A stretch of 64,000 bases of DNA, taken from NCBI RefSeq assembly GCF_004358445.1, contig NZ_CP037951.1, positions 3,752,001 to 3,816,000 on the forward strand, read 5' to 3'. Below the pieces are notes generated by a model. The model did no database searches. It was not told where the DNA came from and was given only the letters and a program-made list of their open reading frames with translations. Numbering within the stretch: position 1 is the stretch's first letter; each line of letters opens with the position of its first letter. The DNA is from Parashewanella tropica (GTDB lineage: Bacteria > Pseudomonadota > Gammaproteobacteria > Enterobacterales > Shewanellaceae). The translations under genes and the position numbers were made by a program. Positions 8,195-16,179 of this stretch are shown here, piece by piece.

Positions 8195-8791
8195 ATGACC
8201 GATCACGATAAAGAAGAGTTTGCTGAGATATGGTCTGCAACCTATAACCTTTACAGTAAACAAATGACGCTACCAACGCTGGCTATCGCTTTTGAAGCAT
8301 TGAGCCACTATGACATTAAACAAATAAGAAGCGGCTTAACCAGTCATATTCAATCACCAGAGATCGGGGCTTTTTGTCCTAAACCAGCAGACGTTATTAA
8401 ACAAATAGAAGGACGTGGCGCCGACAAAGCTTCTGCTGCATGGGCAAAAGTCTTGTATGCTATTCATCATGTTGGCGCTTGGTCTTCTATCAAGTTTGAT
8501 GACCTTCTGATCCATCTTGTTATTGAAAAAATTGGTGGTTGGGCTTCAGTCTGTAAGTTGAAAGAGTGTGAGTTGTCCTTCAAGCAAAAAGATTTTATCG
8601 GTCATTATCAGTTTCTTTTGAATAAACCTATTCCCCAAAGTTGTCCGACAGTTCTGAAAGGGATTGTTGATTGTCAGCAATCTAAAAGCGGCCACGCTAT
8701 TGAATATGCTCTGTTAGATAATCAGCATCAAATTACTCAGCACCGCTTATCGGATACCTCAAATACCAGAATGAAGGAGCTAAGCCAATGA
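8195..8791 (+). CDS. DUF6475-like replication P-type protein
   Basis: A 198-residue protein whose first half (EEFAEIWSATYNLYSK, then GAFCPKPADVIKQIEG and SAAWAKVLYAIHHVGAW) resembles the DUF6475 family. That family sits in the helicase-loader position of phages and islands. It follows the upstream gene by 2 bases and overlaps the next start by 4 (ATGA), so the three are translated together. A helicase-loading role is inferred from family context. No ATPase motif is present. Confidence 0.6.
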   Translation: MTDHDKEEFAEIWSATYNLYSKQMTLPTLAIAFEALSHYDIKQIRSGLTSHIQSPEIGAFCPKPADVIKQIEGRGADKASAAWAKVLYAIHHVGAWSSIKFDDLLIHLVIEKIGGWASVCKLKECELSFKQKDFIGHYQFLLNKPIPQSCPTVLKGIVDCQQSKSGHAIEYALLDNQHQITQHRLSDTSNTRMKELSQ

Positions 8792-9291
8792 ACTTACTTC
8801 AACGAAGCTCTCAAACATTAAGGGCAGCAGAGTTAATCAGGCATGGCTTTAAAACCAACATCGTGGTGCAAGATACAGGATTATCGTCAAACACTATCCG
8901 AACCTTATATAAAGAAGTGCAAGGTCAGTCTCCCAAAGCGGGGCAGCTACCTTCACCAGCCAGTATTTTATCTACCACACAAGCTTTACTTCACGCTTCT
9001 ATTTTTATGGCGCATTACACGAAGCATATAGAAAGTAATTCGGAAGACAGAGTCGATATAAACTTGCTGATCCAAGCCTATAACCGTTATCGCAGGGAGT
9101 TGAAAAAGTGGAATGATAATAACGTAGAAGAAAGTCGACTTTTGTCTGTAAATGATAGTTGGGTATTAGCTAGAGGGTTAGTTGCAAAGCTGGTTCAGGT
9201 TCACCTTTGTTCATCTGGTCATTTTTACATTAGCACCCCAAAACAAAGAACCTTGCCTATCTGTCCATTTTGCAAGTCACATCAGCATTAA
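8788..9291 (+). CDS. FlhC/SetC-like transcriptional activator
   Basis: The 167-residue protein resembles FlhC. The N-terminal pattern RAAELIRHGFKTNIV, DTGLSSNTIRTLYKE and GQSP (residues 12-48) matches the FlhC helix-turn-helix core. The C-terminus carries a zinc-site-like set C141, C159 and C162, with the expected fourth cysteine replaced (CSSGH). In SXT/R391 elements the FlhDC homologues SetD and SetC switch on conjugation genes, so a role as activator of transfer is likely. No FlhD/SetD partner is visible in the window. Translation is coupled to the upstream gene through ATGA. Confidence 0.75.
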   Translation: MNLLQRSSQTLRAAELIRHGFKTNIVVQDTGLSSNTIRTLYKEVQGQSPKAGQLPSPASILSTTQALLHASIFMAHYTKHIESNSEDRVDINLLIQAYNRYRRELKKWNDNNVEESRLLSVNDSWVLARGLVAKLVQVHLCSSGHFYISTPKQRTLPICPFCKSHQH

Positions 9292-9302
9292 AGAATGGAA
9301 GA

Positions 9303-9800
9303 TCAACAGCAAAGGAGTTGCTTCTTTATTTTGTTCTTAACGTCATCCAAGCTAATAGCCGTATCCTCAAAAGTCACTTTTAACTTGTTAAGTTCATTAA
9401 CGTTGTTTCCGCAAAGACTCAGCCATTGCGACAAACCTAAACCAGACAAAATACTCCATTCAAAACCAAATTGATTACGAATATAGAAGCCTTTCAACGC
9501 ACTTGCAGCAGTGGTACAAAGCGAATCACAGTACGCAATAGGATCAACAGCATCATATTTGAAATTTTGAGTTCCTGAGATTAAGCCATTGGTCAGACAT
9601 AACTCAAACAATGAGTAATCAAATATCTTGAGGTGGCAACTTAATAGATCGGAAAGACGATTAACTACTACCAACATATCAGGCCATTCTTCCGTAAAGT
9701 TCAAATAGCATTCTGTGAGTTGTGGATGATGATCAAGCCATTGATTGATTAACTCATCATGGCAAAGGTAAGTAGGATCTAAAGTAACACTGGACTTCAT
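9303..9800 (-). CDS. Hypothetical protein
   Basis: A 165-residue soluble protein, acidic to neutral and rich in Leu and Cys (LSDLLSCHL, CDSLCTT, QLLCC at the end). I recognise no family or catalytic motif and no signal peptide. It converges with the FlhC-like gene, ending 12 bases after it, and has its own upstream region (9801-10024). It may be a regulatory or entry-control protein of the element, but nothing in the sequence shows this. Confidence 0.5.
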   Translation of the reverse strand: MKSSVTLDPTYLCHDELINQWLDHHPQLTECYLNFTEEWPDMLVVVNRLSDLLSCHLKIFDYSLFELCLTNGLISGTQNFKYDAVDPIAYCDSLCTTAASALKGFYIRNQFGFEWSILSGLGLSQWLSLCGNNVNELNKLKVTFEDTAISLDDVKNKIKKQLLCC

Positions 9801-10024
9801 AACGGTACCTTAATTAAACATGAATAAAGGTCTCGCATCCTTGGAGGTTGATCTAGCTATCCCTAAGTTACTCTAGATGGATTAAAATGGAAAGAATTTA
9901 GTAATAATTTGGTAATTATATTTTTGTGGATTTATTGTTTAAAATTAGTTTCAATGGGTAAGTTACATAGGTAGTTGTATTAACTTCATTTTTTAAGATA
10001 AAAGAACAAACTAAAGGATTTAGT

Positions 10025-11200
10025 ATGAAAAAAATACTTTTATTACCGCTACTTTCAGTTTTTATAGTTGGGTGTGTTAGTACTCCTGTACGACAAGAAC
10101 CTTTTAAAGATCAAGTTAATATACCTCTCAGACAGTCAGAGCTGCCTTTATCTAAAAAAAATGAAATATTCACTTTAATTTTAAAGGATATATATAAAGA
10201 AAAGCCTTTTCGGGCTTGGCCACACCCCAGCCGAAGACATGAACGTACTTCTCACTGGGAAGGTAAAAGTATTGTCTATCGTGGTGGTACAAATATGGAC
10301 TACAAATATAACTTTTATATTGACGAAAACAACAAGTTAATTAAAGAGATATCTAACCGTGAATGGCATGGTAATGGTGGGGTTTCACGCGACTGTCTAT
10401 TATGTATGGACAATGGATTTAATGAATATGTGAATACACTCGTTTCAAAAGCTGCAACAGTCTATGATCGTGCGATTGCCTCTTACCCCAGATTAATTAG
10501 TCAAAAGAAAACGCTTGAGCTTCTACTAGCCAACATGATTAGCCAAAAGAAAGTAAATATCACTTCGCACTCAGCCTTTCCAAGCTCGGCTAAAAAAGAG
10601 ATCAAGAAGAGTGTTCATTTTGGTTTAATTGAAGGGAAGCTAGAGTATTCTAGTAAAGATGGGCTCAAGCTAGTCAAACCATACATCAAAGTTGATTCTA
10701 AGTTACCTAAGCATATCAAGCGTATTAATTATATTGAATACGAGCCAATAGTAAAAAGACTCGATGTCGGAGATTCTTCAACTGTGAGTGTTATAATTAA
10801 CTCTGCTGTTTATGATATGTTGCCATATGAGTTTATAGCTAAAGATTCGAACGTTCATGTAACTCTTAAGAATGGCACTCTTGAGGTATCTAACCGTACT
10901 GGGAACTTTATAAATATTGAATCCTTTACTATTTATTGGGGAAAGCATGCTAGTACTTTGAAAGAAACAGCGCTTTCAATTCCACCTCAAGCAACGGATG
11001 ACTTGAGAGTGTCCAGTAAATTTGAGGTGTATAATAATCCTCATGATTGGAATATTCTCAATAACCCAAGATATAAAAAGCTAGAAGACATCCAAGGTAA
11101 ATTTCCTTTCGGGATAGCAATATCTTATTACAATGTAGATACAAATATACGAAAGACAATTTTCAAAAAACACAGTTTTTCTCGTAAAGATTTGTATTAA
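10025..11200 (+). CDS. Hypothetical lipoprotein
   Basis: The 391-residue protein has a lipoprotein signal peptide (MKKILLLPLLSVFIVGC, acylated Cys17), so it is an envelope lipoprotein. The residue after the cysteine is valine, which does not give the inner-membrane retention signal. The mature part has a Trp/Gly-rich segment (SNREWHGNGGVSRDC) with a nearby Cys pair and many beta-type stretches. I do not recognise a domain. It is a single gene with its own upstream region and a strong terminator. Confidence 0.6.
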   Translation: MKKILLLPLLSVFIVGCVSTPVRQEPFKDQVNIPLRQSELPLSKKNEIFTLILKDIYKEKPFRAWPHPSRRHERTSHWEGKSIVYRGGTNMDYKYNFYIDENNKLIKEISNREWHGNGGVSRDCLLCMDNGFNEYVNTLVSKAATVYDRAIASYPRLISQKKTLELLLANMISQKKVNITSHSAFPSSAKKEIKKSVHFGLIEGKLEYSSKDGLKLVKPYIKVDSKLPKHIKRINYIEYEPIVKRLDVGDSSTVSVIINSAVYDMLPYEFIAKDSNVHVTLKNGTLEVSNRTGNFINIESFTIYWGKHASTLKETALSIPPQATDDLRVSSKFEVYNNPHDWNILNNPRYKKLEDIQGKFPFGIAISYYNVDTNIRKTIFKKHSFSRKDLY

Positions 11201-11209
11201 AACAACCAG

Positions 11210-11241
11210 AAGGCTGCGGTATTAGCAGCCTTTATTTTTTC
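11210..11241 (+). terminator. Rho-independent terminator after the lipoprotein gene
   Basis: AGGCTGC (11211-11217) pairs with GCAGCCT (11225-11231), followed by TTATTTTTTC. It also lies just beyond the stop of the convergent yhhQ-like gene. Confidence 0.85.
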
Positions 11242-11949
11242 TTAAAACCTAAACGGATTAAAGTTTGTGTTGGTATCATAAACATCAACTTTATCGTGCT
11301 TCTTGATGTACTTAACGACAAACCATGCAGGAATAACAAAAATTAGGCTGTAAGCCATTTTTATTTTCCATCCTGCAATCATCATCTTGACCAAATTAGC
11401 GTTACTCAGCTTGCCACCAAATGCGAGGCTATCAACCACAATACTCAACAAACCTTGACCTATTGCAGTAGTGCAAACGCTGCGAACGATAAAGTGTTTA
11501 CCTCGGAGCCAGATCTTGGTTTTGGATAACACATAGTTGTTAAGGAACTCACCACAAAAGAAGCCTGCCATACCTGAAAACACATATCGAACCGTTGGCT
11601 CAAAAACTGTGGTGTAAGCGGCACCATGTAAAAATGTTTCTGGATTCGGTAATGAGATGATAGCTTGTGAGGTATAAGCAAATATCAGCTCAACGATGAT
11701 CCCAATCCAAATAAATAGCCTTGCCGTGCTATAGCCATAAACTTCATTCACAACATCACAAATGATAAACGAGATAGGGAAAACAAAAATTCCACCCGGT
11801 AATGTCATGTTAAAAACGAGGATAAAGTTATTGGCAAAGCATACCGTCAAACACAAGATGGCTAAGTACAGTGCCAATAGCATCAACACCTTTTTATGAG
11901 GGATCACCTCTTGGCTTTTTACAGTGGTTATTTGGACTTCAGACCGCAT
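11242..11949 (-). CDS. yhhQ: Queuosine precursor transporter, YhhQ/VUT family
   Basis: The 235-residue inner-membrane protein has about six membrane segments and the YhhQ signature region NMTLPGGIFVFPISFI, CDVVNEVYGY (about residues 47-73). YhhQ proteins import 7-deazaguanine precursors of queuosine such as preQ0 or preQ1. It overlaps the end of the upstream gene by 22 bases and is last in a three-gene operon with an unknown protein and a methyltransferase. Chromosomal yhhQ usually serves tRNA queuosine. A copy on a mobile element may instead feed nucleic-acid modification, but no other deazaguanine gene is visible here. Confidence 0.85.
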   Translation of the reverse strand: MRSEVQITTVKSQEVIPHKKVLMLLALYLAILCLTVCFANNFILVFNMTLPGGIFVFPISFIICDVVNEVYGYSTARLFIWIGIIVELIFAYTSQAIISLPNPETFLHGAAYTTVFEPTVRYVFSGMAGFFCGEFLNNYVLSKTKIWLRGKHFIVRSVCTTAIGQGLLSIVVDSLAFGGKLSNANLVKMMIAGWKIKMAYSLIFVIPAWFVVKYIKKHDKVDVYDTNTNFNPFRF

Positions 11950-12389
11950 ATATATCCAATCTCCAGTAAGTGAGAACCCTCAAAGTTTTCTAGCAGTTCT
12001 TTATCATTTCTTAGTTCATCAAAAGTGACTCTCCTCAGCTCAGCTTGTCTTTTGTCCTTTATGATAAAGGTGGCTATGTCACTAAGATAAAAAAGAATGC
12101 TTTGAAGGCTGAATCGAGGGCTATTAGGTTGAGGTGAGTAGAACAAATAAATGGTGAGGTTACGGACATCAAGCTGAGAAATACAATTGAGCCACTTAAA
12201 GTCGGACAGCACTTCTTTGACTTCTATCTTGAATAAGTAATGTGAGTACCTCATGCAGATAATGGCATACTTCACGTCTTCGATTTCAGTAAGCTCTACG
12301 AGGCGGTAAGTGATTTTGTTGTCGGCAGTGAACTCTTGGTAAAGATCTCTGGCTTTAGATATAAGGCTTTTGCGTTTAACGAGTTGCAT
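11928..12389 (-). CDS. Hypothetical protein between methyltransferase and YhhQ
   Basis: A 153-residue soluble protein starting at the ATG that shares one base with the stop of the upstream methyltransferase gene (TGATG), with GGAGG ten bases before it. It alternates short helices and strands (FKIEVKEVLSDFKWL, VRNLTIYLFYSP) and resembles no family I can name. Its tight coupling to both neighbours indicates a shared function with the methyltransferase and the transporter. Confidence 0.55.
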   Translation of the reverse strand: MQLVKRKSLISKARDLYQEFTADNKITYRLVELTEIEDVKYAIICMRYSHYLFKIEVKEVLSDFKWLNCISQLDVRNLTIYLFYSPQPNSPRFSLQSILFYLSDIATFIIKDKRQAELRRVTFDELRNDKELLENFEGSHLLEIGYICGLKSK

Positions 12390-13105
12390 CACTTTGGCCT
12401 CCTACCTATTATCCCTACACTTTCTCTACCATCCAGTAATAAGCTCTCAGGGAATTGACCATTACGATTGATGTAATCAACCTCAACAACTTCGAATCCT
12501 GCCTCTTCAAACAATGCTACTAGCGGTTCAATGTCTAGCCAGTGAACGAAGTCTGGCAAATTATCAGACCAGTTTTGCTCCCAATTGCGGGGATCATCTA
12601 TTTCACCGGGGAAAGGGCGGCCTTCTTCTTTACGCTTCTGGTATTCAGGGATGAAAGTTTGCCAGTTGGTGAGAAACGTAGTTTCACAAACGACATACAA
12701 TTCACCGTTTGGCTCTAACCAATCATAAACTTGCTTCAATGACTGTTTGATTTTTTCGCCAGTAAAAAAGTGCAACACTCTACTGATCAAAATCTTTCTA
12801 AAGGACTTTTCGGGAAAGCTCAGATCTTTAGCAAATTCAGCCACTATGGTTTGGACTTCTTTATAACCATACTTGTCGGCGGCTTCTTCAATGTACTGTA
12901 AATGCCGTTCATCCATATCATTAGCAATTACTTTGGCACCGTTGGATAATGCCTGCATAGTGGCATAACCGAACGCAGCCCCAATTTCTAAAAACTGGCC
13001 TTCTGCATATTCAGTGAACTTTAATGAGAATGGATCAAGGTAGGGCGCAGCATAACCTTGCTTGTTGAGTGTTGGTACAAAAAGCGGCATTTCTTCAGAC
13101 ATCAT
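12389..13105 (-). CDS. Class I SAM-dependent methyltransferase
   Basis: The 238-residue protein has the Rossmann-type SAM site: motif I FLEIGAAFGYATMQAL near residues 38-53, the acidic ribose contact in VIANDMDERHL near 59-69, and a post-I core ending in ISRVLHFFTGE. It looks like a small-molecule or protein methyltransferase of the Methyltransf_11/25 type; DNA methyltransferase NPPY/DPPY motifs are absent. AAAGGAG precedes the ATG. It is first in the operon with an unknown gene and the YhhQ transporter. The substrate is unknown. Confidence 0.8.
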   Translation of the reverse strand: MMSEEMPLFVPTLNKQGYAAPYLDPFSLKFTEYAEGQFLEIGAAFGYATMQALSNGAKVIANDMDERHLQYIEEAADKYGYKEVQTIVAEFAKDLSFPEKSFRKILISRVLHFFTGEKIKQSLKQVYDWLEPNGELYVVCETTFLTNWQTFIPEYQKRKEEGRPFPGEIDDPRNWEQNWSDNLPDFVHWLDIEPLVALFEEAGFEVVEVDYINRNGQFPESLLLDGRESVGIIGRRPK

Positions 13106-13481
13106 TCCACTCCTTTACTCTGTTGATAATAAAAGAATTAAAATCTATTTATGACAACAGAAATTAATCAACATTAAATTTGAGTGCAAAATAATCTCAT
13201 TGCTATTCAATTATCATTCAGAATTATTATCATTTACTCAGGTCTTCACCTGACTTTTACTGTTGGAGAGCCTAGCCAAAGTTAATTTTACGGTAAACTT
13301 CGACATATAAGAGTGTTCTCTATTAACTAGTGCAGGATTCGCAAACTGATGTCATTTGGTACCAAAAGTGTCTGCGTTTGGTACCAAATCGCTATTTTGC
13401 ATTTTTAGCTTAAAAAAGTGCTGGAAATATAACCGCAAACATGAAATAAAAAACTATGCCTAATCATTCATCAAGGCGGTA
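13106..13481. promoter_or_regulatory. Mobilisation control region / possible oriT, paired TTTGGTACCAAA
   Basis: This 376-bp gene-free stretch precedes mobC. It is AT-rich and contains two identical 12-base palindromes TTTGGTACCAAA at 13355-13366 and 13377-13388, centres 22 bp apart, which is two helical turns. Such phased dyads next to mobC are typical operators or accessory-protein sites at an oriT. The nick site cannot be placed by eye. The rest contains only promoter-like AT tracts. Confidence 0.5.
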
Positions 13482-14021
13482 ATGATGAAAGAACATGTTG
13501 TCAAAACTCGACTCACAGACGATGAAAAAATTAACTGGCAAGGTTTTTGTCAATCTTGTGGGATAAGCCAATCTGATATGCTTCGTATGATGATCAATCG
13601 TGTTGCTCCCAACGACAGTATTAACAGTGGATTTCAAGAAGTCAGAACCAACCGTATTACCATCCGCTTCACCAGTGAAAACCTCAATAAAATTGCCTAC
13701 AAAGCCAAAATGGAAGGCTACCCTAATCAAAGTAATTGGGCGAGAGCCACGGTACTTTCCAGCCTTTATAGAGAACCAGTGCTGAGTAATGATGAAATCA
13801 ATGTATTACGAGAGTCCAACCGCCAGCTTGCAGCTATTGGCCGCAATCTAAATCAAATTGCTAGAGTGCTTAATATTGAGTTCAGAGAAAGTGACAAGAT
13901 CACCAAAGAGATGATTAAAATGCTGGAAAACCGATTAAACCAGCACAAGCAAAAGGTGAATGATTTACTCAACAAAAACTGCCAGCGATGGAGTATCACC
14001 GATGAGCCGTTTACTGCATGA
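13482..14021 (+). CDS. mobC: MobC-like relaxosome accessory protein
   Basis: The 179-residue protein has an N-terminal ribbon-helix-helix-like half (residues 1-45, VKTRLTDDEKINWQGFCQ). The C-terminal MobC hallmark is LAAIGRNLNQIARVLN near residues 121-136. MobC proteins bind oriT and help the relaxase open the nick region. The ribosome site AAGGCGG precedes tandem ATG codons. It overlaps the relaxase start by 20 bases. The upstream paired palindromes are the likely binding sites. Confidence 0.85.
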   Translation: MMKEHVVKTRLTDDEKINWQGFCQSCGISQSDMLRMMINRVAPNDSINSGFQEVRTNRITIRFTSENLNKIAYKAKMEGYPNQSNWARATVLSSLYREPVLSNDEINVLRESNRQLAAIGRNLNQIARVLNIEFRESDKITKEMIKMLENRLNQHKQKVNDLLNKNCQRWSITDEPFTA

Positions 14022-14661
14022 TCAAATATCAGGGCTGTTATCTGATCATGTCAGGTACAAAGCCAACCGAATAAAATCACTTTCTCGCTACAGTAAGAAG
14101 CCTCCTGAAGTCATGGTGAAAATCAGCGGTCATTGCTACACAGCCGATCATACCCAAAGCCACTTTGATTACATCAGCCGTAACGGAAAGCTAGAAATTG
14201 AAGATGAATGTGGTCAGATTTATCAAGATAAGCAGTCACTCCACCTTCTTGCTCAAGACTGGGAAGAACCACAAACCAACCATCAAAGACGAACAAGACA
14301 CAGCACTCACATCGTTCTATCCATGCCCGATGGCACCGAACCTAAAGCTGTGAAAAAAGCCGTAAGAGAATTTGCCAAAAAGACTTTCTCCCACAATCAC
14401 CAATACGTTATGGCACTGCACACCGATACAGATAGCCCACACGTTCACCTAACAGTTAAGAATCTCGGTTTTGATGGTAAACGGTTGCATGTTCGAAAGG
14501 GGTTGCCGCAGATATGGAGGGAACGGTTTGCGAAGGAGATGGAAAGGCAAGGCGTAGCTGCTGAAGCTACGGCACCTATAGTAAAGTCGAGCCTACAAAG
14601 AACAAGCCGTTATCACCAAATCCAATCACAAAATAATAAAGAAGAGTATGAAGTTGGTTAA
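14002..14661 (+). CDS. Relaxase (MobP/VirD2-type nuclease domain)
   Basis: This protein should nick oriT and lead the transferred strand. The start at 14002 (MSRLLHDQISG), inside the mobC end, gives 219 residues. Motifs are HFDYISRNG near residues 53-61, HSTHIVLSM near 96-104, and the metal-binding histidine motif III in SPHVHLTVKNLG near 149-160. It is short for a relaxase and ends soon after motif III, so the nuclease domain may stand alone or have lost a C-terminal helicase or primase part. A Toprim protein encoded at 19.6-21.5 kb may cover the primase part. The gene cassettes begin just downstream. Confidence 0.8.
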   Translation: MSRLLHDQISGLLSDHVRYKANRIKSLSRYSKKPPEVMVKISGHCYTADHTQSHFDYISRNGKLEIEDECGQIYQDKQSLHLLAQDWEEPQTNHQRRTRHSTHIVLSMPDGTEPKAVKKAVREFAKKTFSHNHQYVMALHTDTDSPHVHLTVKNLGFDGKRLHVRKGLPQIWRERFAKEMERQGVAAEATAPIVKSSLQRTSRYHQIQSQNNKEEYEVG

Positions 14662-14837
14662 TAATAAAATGACAAATCATTTTGGATGGTTAATCACTTG
14701 CAGTAATAACTAATAATTTCCATTAAAGACAATCAGTTGCCATTTTTTATCGATTGTCGTTTAATAATATTAGTTTGATAGGAAACGATATCCATATTAG
14801 GGACTTTCAGAAATATTATTCAACTATAGGTGGGTAT

Positions 14838-15122
14838 ATGAAACTTGAATGGTTCGTAATGGAACAAGAAGGTAGAAAACTTCCTGAATGGGCTAGGGCT
14901 TTTGCTATTGAAGACGATGGAACGGTTTTCGTTCCAGGTGTGCTTTCAGGAATCTCAGAGGATGAGGTTTATCTATGTGCTTGTTACGATGCAACTCCTA
15001 CAGCGATCTACAAAAATCACAGATTTTTTCCATCAAAATGGCTTGCTAGTGAGTTCTCTAAGTCTGCCGAGATATGTGAAATAATAGATCGTAAAGCATC
15101 AGAGCTAATGCAAACTACATAG
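14838..15122 (+). CDS. Small hypothetical protein
   Basis: A 94-residue protein starting at the ATG with AGGTGGG just upstream; the longer frame from a TTG at 14754 has no ribosome site. The sequence (MKLEWFVMEQEGRKLPEWAR, then EDDGTVFVPGVLS) looks globular and soluble. I do not recognise it. It is the first of a run of small genes on one strand between the relaxase and ardC genes. Confidence 0.5.
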   Translation: MKLEWFVMEQEGRKLPEWARAFAIEDDGTVFVPGVLSGISEDEVYLCACYDATPTAIYKNHRFFPSKWLASEFSKSAEICEIIDRKASELMQTT

Positions 15123-15184
15123 AAAAGCGGTAGCTTCATCAATCGATTACTGCAGAAAAAGACTGCATCATTTTAACAGTAACA

Positions 15185-15209
15185 AATGGTGCGACACTGT
15201 CGCACCATT
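15185..15209. repeat. 11-bp perfect hairpin without T-run
   Basis: AATGGTGCGAC (15185-15195) and its exact complement (15199-15209) enclose a three-base loop. No T-run follows on either strand, so it is not an ordinary terminator. It sits between the first small gene and the first attC-like site. Confidence 0.6.
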
Positions 15210-15252
15210 GTGTAGGAAATAACATCTAGTCTTCTTTTATTTGAGTCATATT

Positions 15253-15333
15253 TTCTTAATATGCTTTTGTGGCAATTGTGATTGACTTAGCATTGACTCG
15301 AATTCTAGCCTTCAACTATTTGCCTGTTAACTC
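15253..15333 (+). repeat. attC-like cassette boundary A
   Basis: The right end reads TTGCCTGTTAACT (15320-15332), with a GTTRRRY-like core and TAGCC ten bases upstream. A left arm resembling its complement starts near TTAATATGC. The following gene starts 30 bases beyond the motif, as in integron cassettes. This is the weakest fold of the three similar sites. Confidence 0.35.
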
Positions 15334-15359
15334 GGGTTGTTATATTTACAAGAGGAACT

Positions 15360-15587
15360 GTGGAATTATTTAATATTAGCCGTATCAATACTGAATTAGG
15401 TATTTTCCGTATCTCTGGTCATTTGTCTGCTCACCTTGTTAATAGTGAATTTATTTCTTATAAGTCGCTACAAATCATGGGAACAGACGGCTGGATTTCA
15501 TTAAATGTTTCTAGCAACGAAAATTCACAATTATTAAGTGATCTTAAGCCAATTATTTTGCAACATTTACTTAGTGAAAATGGGTAA
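15360..15587 (+). CDS. Small hypothetical protein in cassette 1
   Basis: A 75-residue protein with a GTG start preceded by AGAGGA. The sequence (LFNISRINTELGIFRISGHL, then MGTDGWISLNVSS) suggests a small beta-rich fold. No family is recognised. It lies alone between attC-like sites A and B, with 30 bases before it and about 100 bases after it, the layout of a one-gene cassette. Confidence 0.45.
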   Translation: MELFNISRINTELGIFRISGHLSAHLVNSEFISYKSLQIMGTDGWISLNVSSNENSQLLSDLKPIILQHLLSENG

Positions 15588-15616
15588 ATTAAGTCACAAG
15601 TGTAAGTATAAAAAGT

Positions 15617-15692
15617 GCTTTAACTGGTCAAGTGTTCGCTGGCTGTTGTCGCTGTGTTCCAAATCATAGCCATAAACCATTGCCTGTTAAGC
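15617..15692 (+). repeat. attC-like cassette boundary B
   Basis: GCTTTAAC (15617-15624) and GTTAAGC (15686-15692) are near-complementary outer boxes. GGCTG and ATAGCC form an inner pair, in a 76-bp imperfect inverted repeat ending in TTGCCTGTTAA (15680-15690). The layout and the GTTRRRY core match integron attC sites. Confidence 0.45.
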
Positions 15693-15722
15693 GGTCTATA
15701 TCTTCTATAAATAGAGAACAGT

Positions 15723-16073
15723 ATGGTGAATTTAGAATTACAAATTGAACAAGCTGAATCATATGCTGAACTTCATGCACAAAAATGCTCTGACATCATT
15801 TCAGCGAATGGCTTAAAAGAAGCACTCGAATATTGCAAGAAACAAGGGATTAATCCACCACAATGTTCTCTGACTGCTCAATCACTAAATGCTGATAATC
15901 AACGAGCCAAAGCAAAGCGAATGCTTTCTGAAGTAAAATGGTGGAAAAGGCGTTTAGGTGTTCAGGCTGGTCAAACTTTTGAGTTAAAACAGATCCAATC
16001 AGGTAAAGTCACCGATTGTATTTCTAACGAATCTCTTGAACATTACAAAAAGAAACGTAGAAAACGCATATAA
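15723..16073 (+). CDS. Small basic hypothetical protein in cassette 2
   Basis: A 116-residue protein, helical at the N-terminus (LELQIEQAESYAELHAQKC) and strongly basic at the end (HYKKKRRKRI). The middle part (NADNQRAKAKRMLSEVKWWK) resembles a short stretch of phage replication endonucleases of the gpA type, which would make it a fragment or a small nucleic-acid-binding protein. It starts 33 bases after boundary B and lies alone before boundary C. Confidence 0.5.
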   Translation: MVNLELQIEQAESYAELHAQKCSDIISANGLKEALEYCKKQGINPPQCSLTAQSLNADNQRAKAKRMLSEVKWWKRRLGVQAGQTFELKQIQSGKVTDCISNESLEHYKKKRRKRI

Positions 16074-16075
16074 GC

Positions 16076-16152
16076 TCTTCAATAAGGGCTAATGGTGTAT
16101 TGCTTATATCGCTGCGCCCCATATTTTAGCCAAAATTATTTGCCTGTTAAGA
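16076..16152 (+). repeat. attC-like cassette boundary C
   Basis: A 77-bp imperfect inverted repeat: TCTTCAATAAGGGC on the left pairs roughly with the complement of TTGCCTGTTAAGA (16140-16152), with an inner TTGCT/TAGCCA pair. TGCCTGT and ACAGGCA (16141-16158) also form a small local hairpin around the core. Confidence 0.4.
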
Positions 16153-16179
16153 CAGGCATAAACCTCTCAAGGAAGGTTC

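Noticed and set aside
12389-13105. DNA methyltransferase of a restriction system
   Set aside because: The SAM fold is present but the NPPY/DPPY-type catalytic motif is absent and no restriction enzyme gene is adjacent.
15320-16150. CRISPR array suggested by three copies of TTGCCTGTTAA
   Set aside because: The copies are 360 and 460 bases apart with genes between them, and the repeat is only 11 bases; an attC-type explanation fits better.
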